Shown here piece by piece: positions 45,005 to 53,300 of a DNA stretch of 64,000 nt. A program made the position numbers and the translations under genes. Position 1 is the stretch's first letter. The number at the start of each line of letters is the position of its first letter. The notes beneath the pieces were generated by a model. It did not search any database and was not told where the DNA came from. It saw only the letters and a list, made by a program, of their open reading frames with translations. Source of the DNA: an uncultured Ruminococcus sp. (GTDB taxonomy: Bacteria; Bacillota; Clostridia; Oscillospirales; Ruminococcaceae); assembly GCA_934474025.1 (NCBI GenBank), contig CAKSMF010000005.1:1-64000 (forward strand), read 5' to 3'.

Positions 45005-45035
45005 AAAAAAAGCGACCATGATTTCTCATAGTCGC
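45005..45035 (-). terminator. Terminator of the xylanase gene
   Basis: The stem GCGACCATGA (45012-45021) / TCATAGTCGC (45026-45035), with one mismatch, has a T7 run on the minus strand. Confidence 0.85.
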
Positions 45036-45048
45036 CGGAATATTTTTA

Positions 45049-47037
45049 TTATACGTCAAGGCTGTCAAGCGGTAAGTCTTTTTGATTTATCAAATTTGCA
45101 ACAACCATTTGAATTGCGAGAGCGTCATTGCCTGTAACGCCGTCATTACCTACAACATCAGCATTAGCTTCACCATATGGGGTAAGCTGATATTCATCTG
45201 AATTTGCAAGTGCCTGCATGATAAGTACAGCATCTGAAATAGTTACTTCACCGTCTGTGTTTGCATCGCCATATGTTTTGCGACCATCGGGAATGGGATT
45301 AGTAGTAACTGTTGTAGTAGTTGTTGTTGTCTCTGTAGATGAAGTAGTTTGTGTAGTAGTTGTTGTTGTGTCTGTAGATGAAGTAGTTTGTGTAGTAGTT
45401 GTAGTAGTTGTTGTTCCTGTAGATTCAATGCCGTCTATAATAGAATAGAATGACGGTTTTGCTGTGTAATCTTCATTGAAAAGAAGCGGATATTTTGATG
45501 CTCTCCAGCTCTGGTCATCAGTAGTTCCCCAGAATACTACAGCAGAAATGTTATCTTTCTGAGCAACGATAGTATCCATAATATCGCTGTAATACTGAGC
45601 CTGTTTTGCAAAGCTTTCTTCATCATTTCCGCTTACAGTAGCGTCAAGTTCTGTAATCTGAACGTCAAGACCAGTTGCACAGAATTTGTCAAGAGCCTTT
45701 TTATATACGCTTACGGACGGGAAGTTTACATCAAGGTGAGACTGCAAACCGATACCGTCAATATAATGACCGTCTGAATTTATTTCTTCAACCATTTTGA
45801 TTATTGCATCTGTTTTGTTTGGCATATATTCGTTGAAGTCATTATAATAAAGCTTAGTTCCCTCGGGAGCGTATTTCTTTGCAAATTCAAAAGCCGGTTT
45901 TATAAATGAGTTGTCGCCAAAAATCTGAACCCATGGAGAATAATTGCTGTTTTCTTCCTGAGAACCTGCTTTACGAGGAGTTCCGTCATCAAGCCAGCAT
46001 TCATTTACAACGTCCCACGCATAAAAATCGACATCAGAATATTCTTCTTCTATTGCTGTGAAAACGTTCTTTATATAGTTTTCCATACGTTTAAGCATTT
46101 TTTCTTTTGAAACCCATTCGCCGTTAGGGTCATAATTTTCTTTAAAGAACCATGTAGGAGTTTGTGAATGCCATACAAGAACGTGACCTCTTACAGGAAT
46201 ATTATTTTCTCTTGCAAAATTAAGAATAGATTTTGCACTGTCAAGGTTAACTTGTGGATTTTCGTCATCGCCTGCTTCTGCCATAGCTAAACAAGCTTTT
46301 TGGTCAAGTATAGCATCTGGTTTGAGTTCGTTTCCGGGGGTTATACTATTGAAGTGTTTTAATACAAGATTTTGTGTAGATGTCGGAGCTAATTCCTTAG
46401 CAGTTGTAGCAGTACCTATTTTGAAGTAATCGCTGTATACATCTTTAAGTGAAGCGATATCCTGCTGAATATCATGTACAGGAGCTTCACGGAGTACGAA
46501 GTCATCAATATATATGTTATCTGTACCGCCTTCAAAATAAATCATAACATTGCTTACATCAGCAGAAAAACTTACTTTTATATCGTTTATTTCCTGCCAG
46601 CCGTTTCCGTTGAGAGCTTTAAGATTTTCATAATGTTCAGTTCCAGAAGCGTCAGTGTACTGCAAACTAAGAGTATTACTTGTGTAATACTGTCCCATAA
46701 CCTTAGCGCTTATAAGATAAGCTTTACCGGGTTCGCAGATATCATCAAGCTTGAGAGCAGGACCATTCCATGTTTTTGTACGTCCGCTTGCACAAAGAGA
46801 CTTTGTACCACTTACAGCATTATCGGTACTTGCTGAAATAACAGTGGTATCACTTGAATTTCTGTTTGTGAATGCTGAAACATTACCGTCTTCAAAATCT
46901 GATGAGTAGATAATTTTTCCATCAGTTACTGTGCTACCTGCTGTTGAATCTTCAGCATACACAGCAGATGCAGTTGAACAGAGCATTACAGCACTGAGAG
47001 AACCTGCAATCAGACTTTTCAGGTATTTTTTTTTCAT
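45049..47037 (-). CDS. Cellulosomal GH10 xylanase (CBM22-GH10-dockerin)
   Basis: A secreted endo-1,4-beta-xylanase of 662 residues. Order: signal peptide (about 1-28), CBM22-like xylan-binding domain (about 40-185), GH10 barrel (about 195-540) with acid/base Glu346 in DVVNECW and nucleophile Glu463 in QITELDATV, a Thr/Ser/Gln linker (about 543-590) encoded by a 39-bp repeat, and a C-terminal type I dockerin (GDANTDGEVTISDA and GNDGVTGNDALAIQ). The second dockerin loop carries a small insert (ADVVGN) as in Ruminococcus dockerins. It would be mounted on a scaffoldin. It has its own promoter and terminator. Confidence 0.96.
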   Translation of the reverse strand: MKKKYLKSLIAGSLSAVMLCSTASAVYAEDSTAGSTVTDGKIIYSSDFEDGNVSAFTNRNSSDTTVISASTDNAVSGTKSLCASGRTKTWNGPALKLDDICEPGKAYLISAKVMGQYYTSNTLSLQYTDASGTEHYENLKALNGNGWQEINDIKVSFSADVSNVMIYFEGGTDNIYIDDFVLREAPVHDIQQDIASLKDVYSDYFKIGTATTAKELAPTSTQNLVLKHFNSITPGNELKPDAILDQKACLAMAEAGDDENPQVNLDSAKSILNFARENNIPVRGHVLVWHSQTPTWFFKENYDPNGEWVSKEKMLKRMENYIKNVFTAIEEEYSDVDFYAWDVVNECWLDDGTPRKAGSQEENSNYSPWVQIFGDNSFIKPAFEFAKKYAPEGTKLYYNDFNEYMPNKTDAIIKMVEEINSDGHYIDGIGLQSHLDVNFPSVSVYKKALDKFCATGLDVQITELDATVSGNDEESFAKQAQYYSDIMDTIVAQKDNISAVVFWGTTDDQSWRASKYPLLFNEDYTAKPSFYSIIDGIESTGTTTTTTTTQTTSSTDTTTTTTQTTSSTETTTTTTTVTTNPIPDGRKTYGDANTDGEVTISDAVLIMQALANSDEYQLTPYGEANADVVGNDGVTGNDALAIQMVVANLINQKDLPLDSLDV
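45318..45420 (-). repeat. 39-bp tandem repeat encoding the xylanase Thr linker
   Basis: Two near-identical 39-bp units (from 45332 and 45371), flanked by extra GTT/GTA triplets, encode TTTTTTQTTSSTD-type linker. Being in frame (13 codons), length changes would not break the gene. Confidence 0.8.
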
Positions 47038-47074
47038 TATATAACCCTCCGTAATAAAATTTTTTTATAATGAC

Positions 47075-47103
47075 ATTTTAACATATTAAAAACAAAATGT
47101 CAA
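47075..47103 (-). promoter_or_regulatory. Promoter of the xylanase gene
   Basis: On the minus strand TTGACA (47103-47098), a 17-bp spacer and TAAAAT (47080-47075); GGAGG then lies 9 nt before the ATG. Confidence 0.8.
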
Positions 47104-47163
47104 TAATATTTGAAATATATTTACATATTTTTATATTTTTTAAAATCTGTAATCATACTGTAA

Positions 47164-47192
47164 TTGCAGTTTGCCGAAAAATTTGTTATAAT
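47164..47192 (+). promoter_or_regulatory. Promoter of the lipoprotein gene at 47227
   Basis: TTGCAG (47164-47169), 17 bp, TATAAT (47187-47192). Divergent from the xylanase promoter. Confidence 0.75.
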
Positions 47193-47226
47193 GGGATTAT
47201 ATTATTATGAAAGAGGTATTTTATTC

Positions 47227-47955
47227 ATGAAAAAGTCCATAATTATATTGACAGCTGTTATGTGCCTTTTTGTTTCATGCGGAAATAAAAACAATTCTGA
47301 TAACGATACTGAAAATAATTCTGAAAGCATTTCTGAAACAACTCAAGAACCTACATTTGTTACAGAAGTTATAACTGACGCTCCGAAACTTATTTCTGAT
47401 GAGGAAAAGGGATATGAAGAACTAATAAACACTTACAGACAGTGTCTTGAAAAAAATGAAATCGGCAATATGATGAAACTTTCATATCCGGATAAATACT
47501 TTGATATATTCAGTTTAATGGCTGAAATGAGCGGTATGACCGTAGGTGAAGTTATGGGAATTGTTCAGGGTTCGGCATCAAATACAATTAAAATAACTGA
47601 AATTATTTCTGATGAACCTATGGAAGATTATGAAACTCTTACCAATAAACTTGTTGATATTTATGGAGAATATCAGGTAATCAGCGATTACATAGATGAA
47701 CAGGGCGGAAAAGATAAGATAGATGAAGATGCTTTCAATGAATTTATAGATAATGCTGATTATGATTCTGAAAATATATCACTCTATTTTGAACCGAAAG
47801 ACGCTCATATAATTAATTGTAATATAGCATCTACTGTTGAATCTGATGATGAAAACGTTGAACCGCAAGTTCTTGAATATGAACAGAAGTTTATATTATA
47901 CTATATAGACGGAGAAGGCTGGAAAATGGATACTTACACATCAGATTCCGAATGA
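47227..47955 (+). CDS. Lipoprotein of unknown function
   Basis: A 242-residue exported lipoprotein. The signal peptide ends in lipobox LFVSC (Cys18), followed by an Asn/Glu/Ser/Thr spacer to about 55 and a domain with GYEELINTYRQCLEKNE, which resembles the start of DUF-type/NTF2-like lipoproteins where a short helix precedes a cone-shaped sheet. The frame is open to 47164, within the promoter, so ATG 47227 with GAGG upstream is the start. The two leftward lipoproteins at 49664-51008 share this layout. Confidence 0.75.
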   Translation: MKKSIIILTAVMCLFVSCGNKNNSDNDTENNSESISETTQEPTFVTEVITDAPKLISDEEKGYEELINTYRQCLEKNEIGNMMKLSYPDKYFDIFSLMAEMSGMTVGEVMGIVQGSASNTIKITEIISDEPMEDYETLTNKLVDIYGEYQVISDYIDEQGGKDKIDEDAFNEFIDNADYDSENISLYFEPKDAHIINCNIASTVESDDENVEPQVLEYEQKFILYYIDGEGWKMDTYTSDSE

Positions 47956-48079
47956 AAACAACTCTTTCTGAATATTACAGAATGTATTTTTAAATCAAAA
48001 AATTCTATAGTTGCCATTTTCGCCAAAAGACAACTGATTTATACAAAAAAGTTCTATATTCGTCTTTTTGCAAAAAGCC

Positions 48080-48108
48080 TTGACATAATACTGAAAAAAT
48101 AGTATTAT
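48080..48108 (+). promoter_or_regulatory. Promoter of guaB
   Basis: TTGACA (48080-48085), 17 bp, TATTAT (48103-48108). The leader is only ~28 nt, leaving no space for a guanine riboswitch. Confidence 0.85.
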
Positions 48109-48142
48109 TAAAGATAATAATCTTTGTAAGGAGGAATTTTTT

Positions 48143-49615
48143 ATGCTGACTGACATGAACAGTAAATTTCAGAAAGAGGGTCTGACCTTTGATGATGTGC
48201 TTTTAATCCCTGCAAAATCAGATGTTACCCCCAACATGATTAAACTTAATACTAATCTTACTAAAACTATCCGTCTTAATACACCTGTCATGACTGCTGC
48301 TATGGATACTGTTACAGATTCACGAATGGCTATTGCTATCGCTCGTGAGGGAGGTATCGGTATTATCCATAAAAATATGACTATCGAACAGCAGGCAGAA
48401 GAGGTTGATAAAGTAAAGCGTTCTGAAAACGGCGTTATCGTTGACCCGTTCTCTCTCACTGAAGACCATTTTGTTTCCGATGCTGACGAACTTATGGGTA
48501 AATATAAAATTTCAGGTGTTCCGATTGTGGACGCTAAAAATAAGCTTGTTGGAATTATTACTAACAGAGATATGCGTTTCCTGAATGACTACAGTGCAAA
48601 GATTTCCGAAGTAATGACAAAGGAAAATTTAATTACTGCTCCTGTCGGTACAACACTTGAACAGGCTCAGGATATTCTCCGTGCACACAAAATTGAAAAG
48701 CTTCCTATCGTTGATAATGATGGGGTTCTTAAAGGTCTTATCACTATCAAGGATATTGAAAAATCCGTACAGTATCCAAATTCTGCACGTGACAGCCGTG
48801 GAAGACTTCTTTGTGGTGCTGCTATCGGCGTAACAGCTAACGTTCTTGAAAGAACAAAGGCTCTTGTTGACGCTCAGGTTGATGTGCTTGTTCTTGATTC
48901 TGCACACGGTCATAGTGCAAATATTATGAAATGTCTTAAAATGGTTAAAGAAGCATTTCCTGATATTCCTGTTATTGCCGGAAATATCGCAACTGCTGAA
49001 GCCGCTGAAGACCTTATTAAAGCCGGTGCAGACTGCGTTAAAGTCGGTATTGGTCCTGGTTCAATCTGTACAACAAGAGTTGTTGCAGGTATTGGTGTAC
49101 CTCAGATTACAGCTATTTATGATGTTGCCTGTGTTGCTCAGAAATATGGTATTCCTGTAATCGCTGACGGCGGTATAAAGTATTCAGGAGATATTGTAAA
49201 GGCTCTTGCAGCCGGTGCTAATGTTGTAATGCTTGGTTCACTTCTTGCAGGTTGTGCGGAAGCTCCCGGCGAAACTGAAATATATCAGGGCAGACAGTTC
49301 AAGGTTTATCGTGGTATGGGAAGTCTTGGTGCTATGGCTAACGGTTCAACAGACAGATACTTCCAGGAAGGTGCTAAAAAGCTTGTTCCGGAAGGCGTTG
49401 AAGGTCGTGTTCCTTTCAAGGGTGCTGTTGCTGATACAATCTTCCAGCTTGTCGGCGGTATACGTTCAGGAATGGGCTACTGCGGTTGTGAAACTATTCC
49501 GGACCTCCACGAAAAAGCACAGTTTGTAAAGATTACCGGAGCAGGTCTGAAAGAAAGTCACCCACATGATATATATATTACTAAGGAAGCTCCTAACTAT
49601 TCAACTCAGATATAA
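48143..49615 (+). CDS. guaB: IMP dehydrogenase
   Basis: Oxidises IMP to XMP, the committed step of GMP synthesis. The 490-residue TIM barrel has two CBS domains inserted (about 97-210), the NAD/IMP site GNIATAEAAEDLIKAGAD, the catalytic loop GIGPGSICTTRV with Cys309, the phosphate site ADGGIKYSGD, and the flap YRGMGSLGAM with a later RVPFKG. The length is typical. AAGGAGG precedes the ATG. It is transcribed alone with a strong promoter and terminator. Confidence 0.97.
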   Translation: MLTDMNSKFQKEGLTFDDVLLIPAKSDVTPNMIKLNTNLTKTIRLNTPVMTAAMDTVTDSRMAIAIAREGGIGIIHKNMTIEQQAEEVDKVKRSENGVIVDPFSLTEDHFVSDADELMGKYKISGVPIVDAKNKLVGIITNRDMRFLNDYSAKISEVMTKENLITAPVGTTLEQAQDILRAHKIEKLPIVDNDGVLKGLITIKDIEKSVQYPNSARDSRGRLLCGAAIGVTANVLERTKALVDAQVDVLVLDSAHGHSANIMKCLKMVKEAFPDIPVIAGNIATAEAAEDLIKAGADCVKVGIGPGSICTTRVVAGIGVPQITAIYDVACVAQKYGIPVIADGGIKYSGDIVKALAAGANVVMLGSLLAGCAEAPGETEIYQGRQFKVYRGMGSLGAMANGSTDRYFQEGAKKLVPEGVEGRVPFKGAVADTIFQLVGGIRSGMGYCGCETIPDLHEKAQFVKITGAGLKESHPHDIYITKEAPNYSTQI

Positions 49616-49629
49616 TTTAAACAGATAGA

Positions 49630-49663
49630 AAAAATTAAGCCGGACGTATATCCGGCTTTTTTA
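49630..49663. terminator. Terminator after guaB (bidirectional)
   Basis: The perfect stem AAGCCGGA / TCCGGCTT (49637-49644, 49651-49658) has T-runs on both strands, serving guaB and the convergent lipoprotein gene. Confidence 0.85.
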
Positions 49664-50329
49664 TTATAATACATAAATTTGTCCGTCAATGGTATAGATA
49701 TAAAGTATCATATCTGAACCAGTTCTTGCAGTAAGTGAATAGCTTCCGTCATCATTTTCAAGGGAATAAAGAACATCTATTCCAATCATTTTTCTTGATG
49801 TAATTTCAGCATCAGGGGATTTTTGATATATTTTTTCGTCAAGGTGCGAAAAACCTGTATCATCATCAGAATCATCTTCGTCCATGAACGAATTTATTAG
49901 AATATAATTAAAATCAAATTCTCCATTAGTATAATTGTTATGAATAGTTCTGTGTCTTTCGTCAAGGTAATCCTGAACATCTGAATTTTCGTACTGTTCA
50001 ACAAGATAATCAAGATACGATGAATAGCAAGTTTTCTGCATAAGTTCAGCATCACATGAATTTATGGCGGATATATAATCAGAAACTTTTTTAGCTTCGT
50101 CCTCTGTAATGAAACGGTTTTCATAGGAAATTGCTATAGGAACATCATCAGGATATAAATCCGTCATAGTTGCACCAAATGGCATTTCATCTTCATCAAC
50201 GTTCATTCCTTTTTCTATGTTGTTGGTGACAAGCATATTTTTGCTTTCACCGGAAGAACCGGAATTACTCTCACTGCATGAACAACAAGTCATAACAACA
50301 GCAAACATTAAAATTATAAGTTTTTTCAT
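49664..50329 (-). CDS. Lipoprotein of unknown function
   Basis: A 221-residue exported lipoprotein with signal peptide and lipobox near TCCSC (Cys at about 17-18), a Ser/Gly/Asn spacer, then a domain with EDEAKKVSDYISAINSCDAELMQKTCY and many acidic residues (MDEDDSDDDTG). Function unknown. ATG 50329 with AGGAGA upstream is chosen over a longer open frame. It begins 10 nt after the next lipoprotein gene ends; the two probably arose by duplication of a common plan and are co-transcribed. Confidence 0.72.
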   Translation of the reverse strand: MKKLIILMFAVVMTCCSCSESNSGSSGESKNMLVTNNIEKGMNVDEDEMPFGATMTDLYPDDVPIAISYENRFITEDEAKKVSDYISAINSCDAELMQKTCYSSYLDYLVEQYENSDVQDYLDERHRTIHNNYTNGEFDFNYILINSFMDEDDSDDDTGFSHLDEKIYQKSPDAEITSRKMIGIDVLYSLENDDGSYSLTARTGSDMILYIYTIDGQIYVL

Positions 50330-50339
50330 GAACTTCTCC

Positions 50340-51008
50340 TTATACAAATGTGTAATAATTACCATCTTTTTCAGCAAAAATAATTTCATATTCGCTCAGT
50401 AACAGGGATTCAACATTTTCTGAATCCTCAGCAATAACGAAAAATGTCATATGATAGAATTTGTCAGAATTTTCTTTTACTTCGGAATAAAAGTCATCAC
50501 CAAAAAAGTCATTAAGGTCTGAAAAATATTCTTCAATAGCTTTTTCGTTGTCTTCTTCTGTTTTTTCTGCACGAATACGTGTTATTTTGAAATCTCCGCC
50601 CATTTTTTCAGAAAGTCCCTCACGTTGTTTGTCGAATGAGGTTTCAAGACCATAATTGTAATTTTCTTCAAGATAAGCATTCATTTTTTCAGCATACAAC
50701 GGACTGAGACAGGATTTATATGTTTCAAAGTCATTTTCTGCAAACGCATTGAAATATTTTTCCAAAGTAAGCATTAGTTCTTTTGGATATTCGTCTTCAT
50801 TAAAATATAACTTTGTTCCTGATGAACTATATCTGTATTCGCCTAAATTGTAATCCTTGTCACTTTCATCAGGAGTTATTACCTCGCCTAATTCGCCCTC
50901 AGCAATTACCAGCGAACTGGTTTCAGAAATGCTTGATTCAGATTTTTCACTGTTTCCGCAAGCTGTTAATAAACAGCCACACAATAGTAATATTAAAATT
51001 TTTTTCAT
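50340..51008 (-). CDS. Lipoprotein of unknown function
   Basis: A 222-residue lipoprotein: lipobox LLTAC (Cys near 16), a Ser/Glu spacer, then a domain with LMLTLEKYFNAFAENDFETYKSCLSP, typical of NTF2-like stress lipoproteins in which a helix measures a short conical fold. No catalytic motif. ATG 51008 has GAGGT 7 nt upstream. It is upstream partner of the 49664-50329 gene in a two-gene leftward operon. Confidence 0.72.
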   Translation of the reverse strand: MKKILILLLCGCLLTACGNSEKSESSISETSSLVIAEGELGEVITPDESDKDYNLGEYRYSSSGTKLYFNEDEYPKELMLTLEKYFNAFAENDFETYKSCLSPLYAEKMNAYLEENYNYGLETSFDKQREGLSEKMGGDFKITRIRAEKTEEDNEKAIEEYFSDLNDFFGDDFYSEVKENSDKFYHMTFFVIAEDSENVESLLLSEYEIIFAEKDGNYYTFV

Positions 51009-51197
51009 AAATTTACCTCGTAACATAGTGTATTTATAATAACTCTAAAACCTGTAAATTATATGGTTATTATGTGTAAAATACAGGAAAAAATTATATT
51101 TTCTGTTTTGATGTTAAATACATTATTTATAAGATATCACATATTTGAAAACTTGTCAAGTTAATGTGTATAATCTGACAATATTATTTTAAAAAGA

Positions 51198-51227
51198 TTG
51201 ACAGATAATATATTAAAGTGATATAAT
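51198..51227 (+). promoter_or_regulatory. Promoter of the small lipoprotein gene
   Basis: TTGACA (51198-51203), 18 bp, TATAAT (51222-51227). Confidence 0.8.
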
Positions 51228-51261
51228 TATTATATACTTCTATATTTAGGAGGGTTTTTAT

Positions 51262-51534
51262 ATGAAAAAAATTTTAACGGCTATAGCACTTGTGGGGGTA
51301 TTGACTTTAGCAGGTTGCAATATTAACAATGATTCGTCGTCATCTTCTTCATCTGTCTCTGCCGAAAAAAGCTATACAGCTAAAAATTATGTAGGAAATA
51401 AAAATAATCATAAACTTCATAGTATTCACTGTGATAGTCTTCCATATGAACAAAACAGAATATATTTTGAATCTATTGAAGAAGCAAATTCCGCTGGATA
51501 TACAGACCAGCACAAAGAATGTATAAATCGTTAA
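51262..51534 (+). CDS. Small lipoprotein with Ada-like metal-binding domain
   Basis: A 90-residue exported lipoprotein: lipobox LTLAGC (Cys19), a Ser-rich spacer (about 25-35), then YVGNKNNHKLHSIHCDSL ... NRIYFESIEEANSAGYTDQHKEC. This matches the N-terminal zinc domain of Ada and related nuclease tails, where H-x3-C and a later C-x2-C hold metal; here the second pair is reduced to H-x2-E-C. The domain is usually cytoplasmic or fused to nucleases, so its place on a lipoprotein is unusual. AGGAGG precedes the ATG. It is a single gene with its own promoter. Confidence 0.7.
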   Translation: MKKILTAIALVGVLTLAGCNINNDSSSSSSSVSAEKSYTAKNYVGNKNNHKLHSIHCDSLPYEQNRIYFESIEEANSAGYTDQHKECINR

Positions 51535-51586
51535 TTATCATTCCTAAATCTGAATTAAAATAAAATCTTCTGATAAATTCTGATAC

Positions 51587-51615
51587 TTGACGGAATATGA
51601 CTAATATGTTATAAT
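51587..51615 (+). promoter_or_regulatory. Promoter of azlCD
   Basis: TTGACG (51587-51592), 17 bp, TATAAT (51610-51615). Confidence 0.8.
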
Positions 51616-51651
51616 TTTTCATGTATCTTACTTGAAAGGAAGTTTATTTTT

Positions 51652-52344
51652 TTGAAATCAGATTTTTTGCGTGGAATGTCTCATGGTATACCAATTTCGT
51701 TAGGTTATTTGTCGGTATCATTCGGATTCGGAATAAAAGCAGTCAATGCCGGACTTTCAGTTATAGAATCTTCTATAATTTCTGCTACAAGCTTTTCTTC
51801 TGCCGGACAAGTTGCAGGAGTTGATATAATGGTTGTTGGTGGTACAATTCTTGAAATGATGATTGTACTATTGACTATAAATATAAGATATTCACTTATG
51901 GCTTTGTCACTTTCTCAGAAACTTGATAAAAAATTCACACTTCCGCATAGACTCATAGCTTCTTATGGTATAACAGATGAAATATTTGCAGTGTGTTCCG
52001 CACAAAAACAAAAAGTTACTCCGGCTTATATGTATGGAATAATTTTTATATCAATTGGAGGTTGGATTATAGGAACAATTCTTGGTGCAATGGCAGGTCA
52101 GTTATTACCGGAAAGCATTTCAAAAGCTCTGGGAATAATATTATATGGAATGTTTATTGCAATAATAGTTCCACCATCAAAAAAACAACGCAGTGTATTT
52201 GTAGTAGTCATTGTATCAGCAATAATAAGTATAATATTCAGGTATATTATAACTTTTGTATCATCAGGATTCGCTGTAATTATAAGTGCAATTACAGCAT
52301 CGGCAATAGGAGCATTATTATTTCCGGTCAAGGAGGAAAACTGA
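51652..52344 (+). CDS. azlC: AzlC-family branched-chain amino acid exporter, large subunit
   Basis: Membrane subunit of a branched-chain amino acid efflux pair. The 230 residues have about five to six membrane segments and the family motif GYLSVSFGFGIKAVNAGLS, plus FSSAGQVAG and NIRYSLMALSLS. The TTG start has AAAGGA upstream (11 nt, slightly long). It abuts azlD with no gap. Confidence 0.9.
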   Translation: MKSDFLRGMSHGIPISLGYLSVSFGFGIKAVNAGLSVIESSIISATSFSSAGQVAGVDIMVVGGTILEMMIVLLTINIRYSLMALSLSQKLDKKFTLPHRLIASYGITDEIFAVCSAQKQKVTPAYMYGIIFISIGGWIIGTILGAMAGQLLPESISKALGIILYGMFIAIIVPPSKKQRSVFVVVIVSAIISIIFRYIITFVSSGFAVIISAITASAIGALLFPVKEEN

Positions 52345-52644
52345 ATGCATATTGCTGTATATATTATTACAATGGCTGTTGTAACATATCTTATAAGAAT
52401 GATTCCATTTACTTTTTTCCGGAAAAAAATAAAATCACAGTTTTTAAGAAGTTTTTTATATTACATACCCTATGCAGTTCTTAGTGCAATGACTATTCCG
52501 GCTATTTTCTATAGTACAGGAAATATATTCACTGCTGTTGTCGGAACTATTGTAGCATTTGTTCTGTCTTATTTAAACTTACCGCTTATTGTAGTGGCAC
52601 TTTCTGCAACGTTGGCTGTTTTTGTTGCGGGACTAATAAAATAA
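52345..52644 (+). CDS. azlD: AzlD-family branched-chain amino acid exporter, small subunit
   Basis: Partner of AzlC, 99 residues with four membrane segments and the family start VTYLIRMIPFTFF. Its ribosome site AAGGAGG lies within the end of azlC. The last ~47 bp and the terminator occur again 320 bp downstream as a decayed copy. Confidence 0.9.
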   Translation: MHIAVYIITMAVVTYLIRMIPFTFFRKKIKSQFLRSFLYYIPYAVLSAMTIPAIFYSTGNIFTAVVGTIVAFVLSYLNLPLIVVALSATLAVFVAGLIK

Positions 52645-52651
52645 CAAAAAA

Positions 52652-52679
52652 ACGGATACAACAAATATCCGTTTTTTTA
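52652..52679. terminator. Terminator after azlD (copy 1)
   Basis: The stem ACGGATA / TATCCGT (52652-52672) with T7 on + and on -. The same hairpin returns at 52972-52999. Confidence 0.85.
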
Positions 52680-52684
52680 TGAAA

Positions 52685-52917
52685 GTCTTATTTATCGTCG
52701 CCAACAATTTTTTTATAATTTTTTTATTCCTGTTGCTGTTCTCCGATTTTTTGTTTTTTTAAAACTTGATGATGCACCTTTTTTATTTCTCATTATAAGA
52801 ACTACTGCAATAATTATAAAAGCTATCTGTTTATAATAGTGTAATCAAGTTTATTTATATCACAGCTTCCGAACCTAAATAAATACTTATACTAAAATAG
52901 TCATTTAATTCAAACTG
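52685..52917 (-). pseudogene. Decayed copy of the BspA-like gene's 3' end
   Basis: Matches the 3' part of the gene at 53008-54357 (about 53005-53300) but has several deletions and substitutions that destroy the frame. One ~35-bp loss lies between two CTACTGCAA repeats in the intact copy, as expected from replication slippage. Confidence 0.8.
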
Positions 52918-53300
52918 CACTTTCTGCAACGCTGGCAGTTTTTGTTGCGGGACTAATAAAATAACAAAAAAACGGATACAACAAATATCCGTTTTTTTAT
53001 TAAATTTTTATTTATCGTCGCCAACAATTTTTTTATAGTTTTTTTCTTCCTGTTGCTGTTCTTCGATTTTTTGGGCTTTTTTAACACTTAATGATGCACC
53101 TTTTTTATTTCTCATCATAAGAACTACTGCAAATACTGCAATTGCTAAAACAATTCCTACTGCAATAATTATAAAAGCTATCTGTTTAATGTTTCTGTTT
53201 GTAACAGTGTAATCAAGTTTATTTTTCTTGGCATATGTCAAAGCTCCTGAACCTGAATAAACACTCATACTAAAATCGTCATTCAGTTTAAATTCCTGTC
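52918..53300. repeat. Copy 2 of the tandem duplication
   Basis: Begins with a relic of the azlD end (52918-52964, near-identical but no longer part of a gene), continues with the terminator and then the functional end of the leftward BspA-like gene. Confidence 0.85.
52972..52999. terminator. Terminator of the BspA-like gene pair (copy 2)
   Basis: Same hairpin as at 52652-52679. The leftward transcript meets this copy first; the rightward azlCD transcript meets the other. Confidence 0.85.

Larger units (their letters stand above)
52598..52917. repeat. Copy 1 of an ancient tandem duplication
   Basis: Spans the end of azlD, a terminator and a decayed copy of the end of the next leftward gene. 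Copy 2 starts at 52918, an offset of exactly 320 bp. In copy 1 the azlD end is functional and the BspA-like end is degenerate. Confidence 0.85.

Noticed and set aside
45318..45420. Regular short repeats that look like a small CRISPR or microsatellite
   Set aside because: The repeats are in frame (39 bp, 13 codons) and encode the Thr/Gln/Ser linker of the xylanase. There are no spacers.
48109..48142. Guanine riboswitch before guaB
   Set aside because: The consensus promoter leaves a leader of only ~28 nt, too short for an aptamer.
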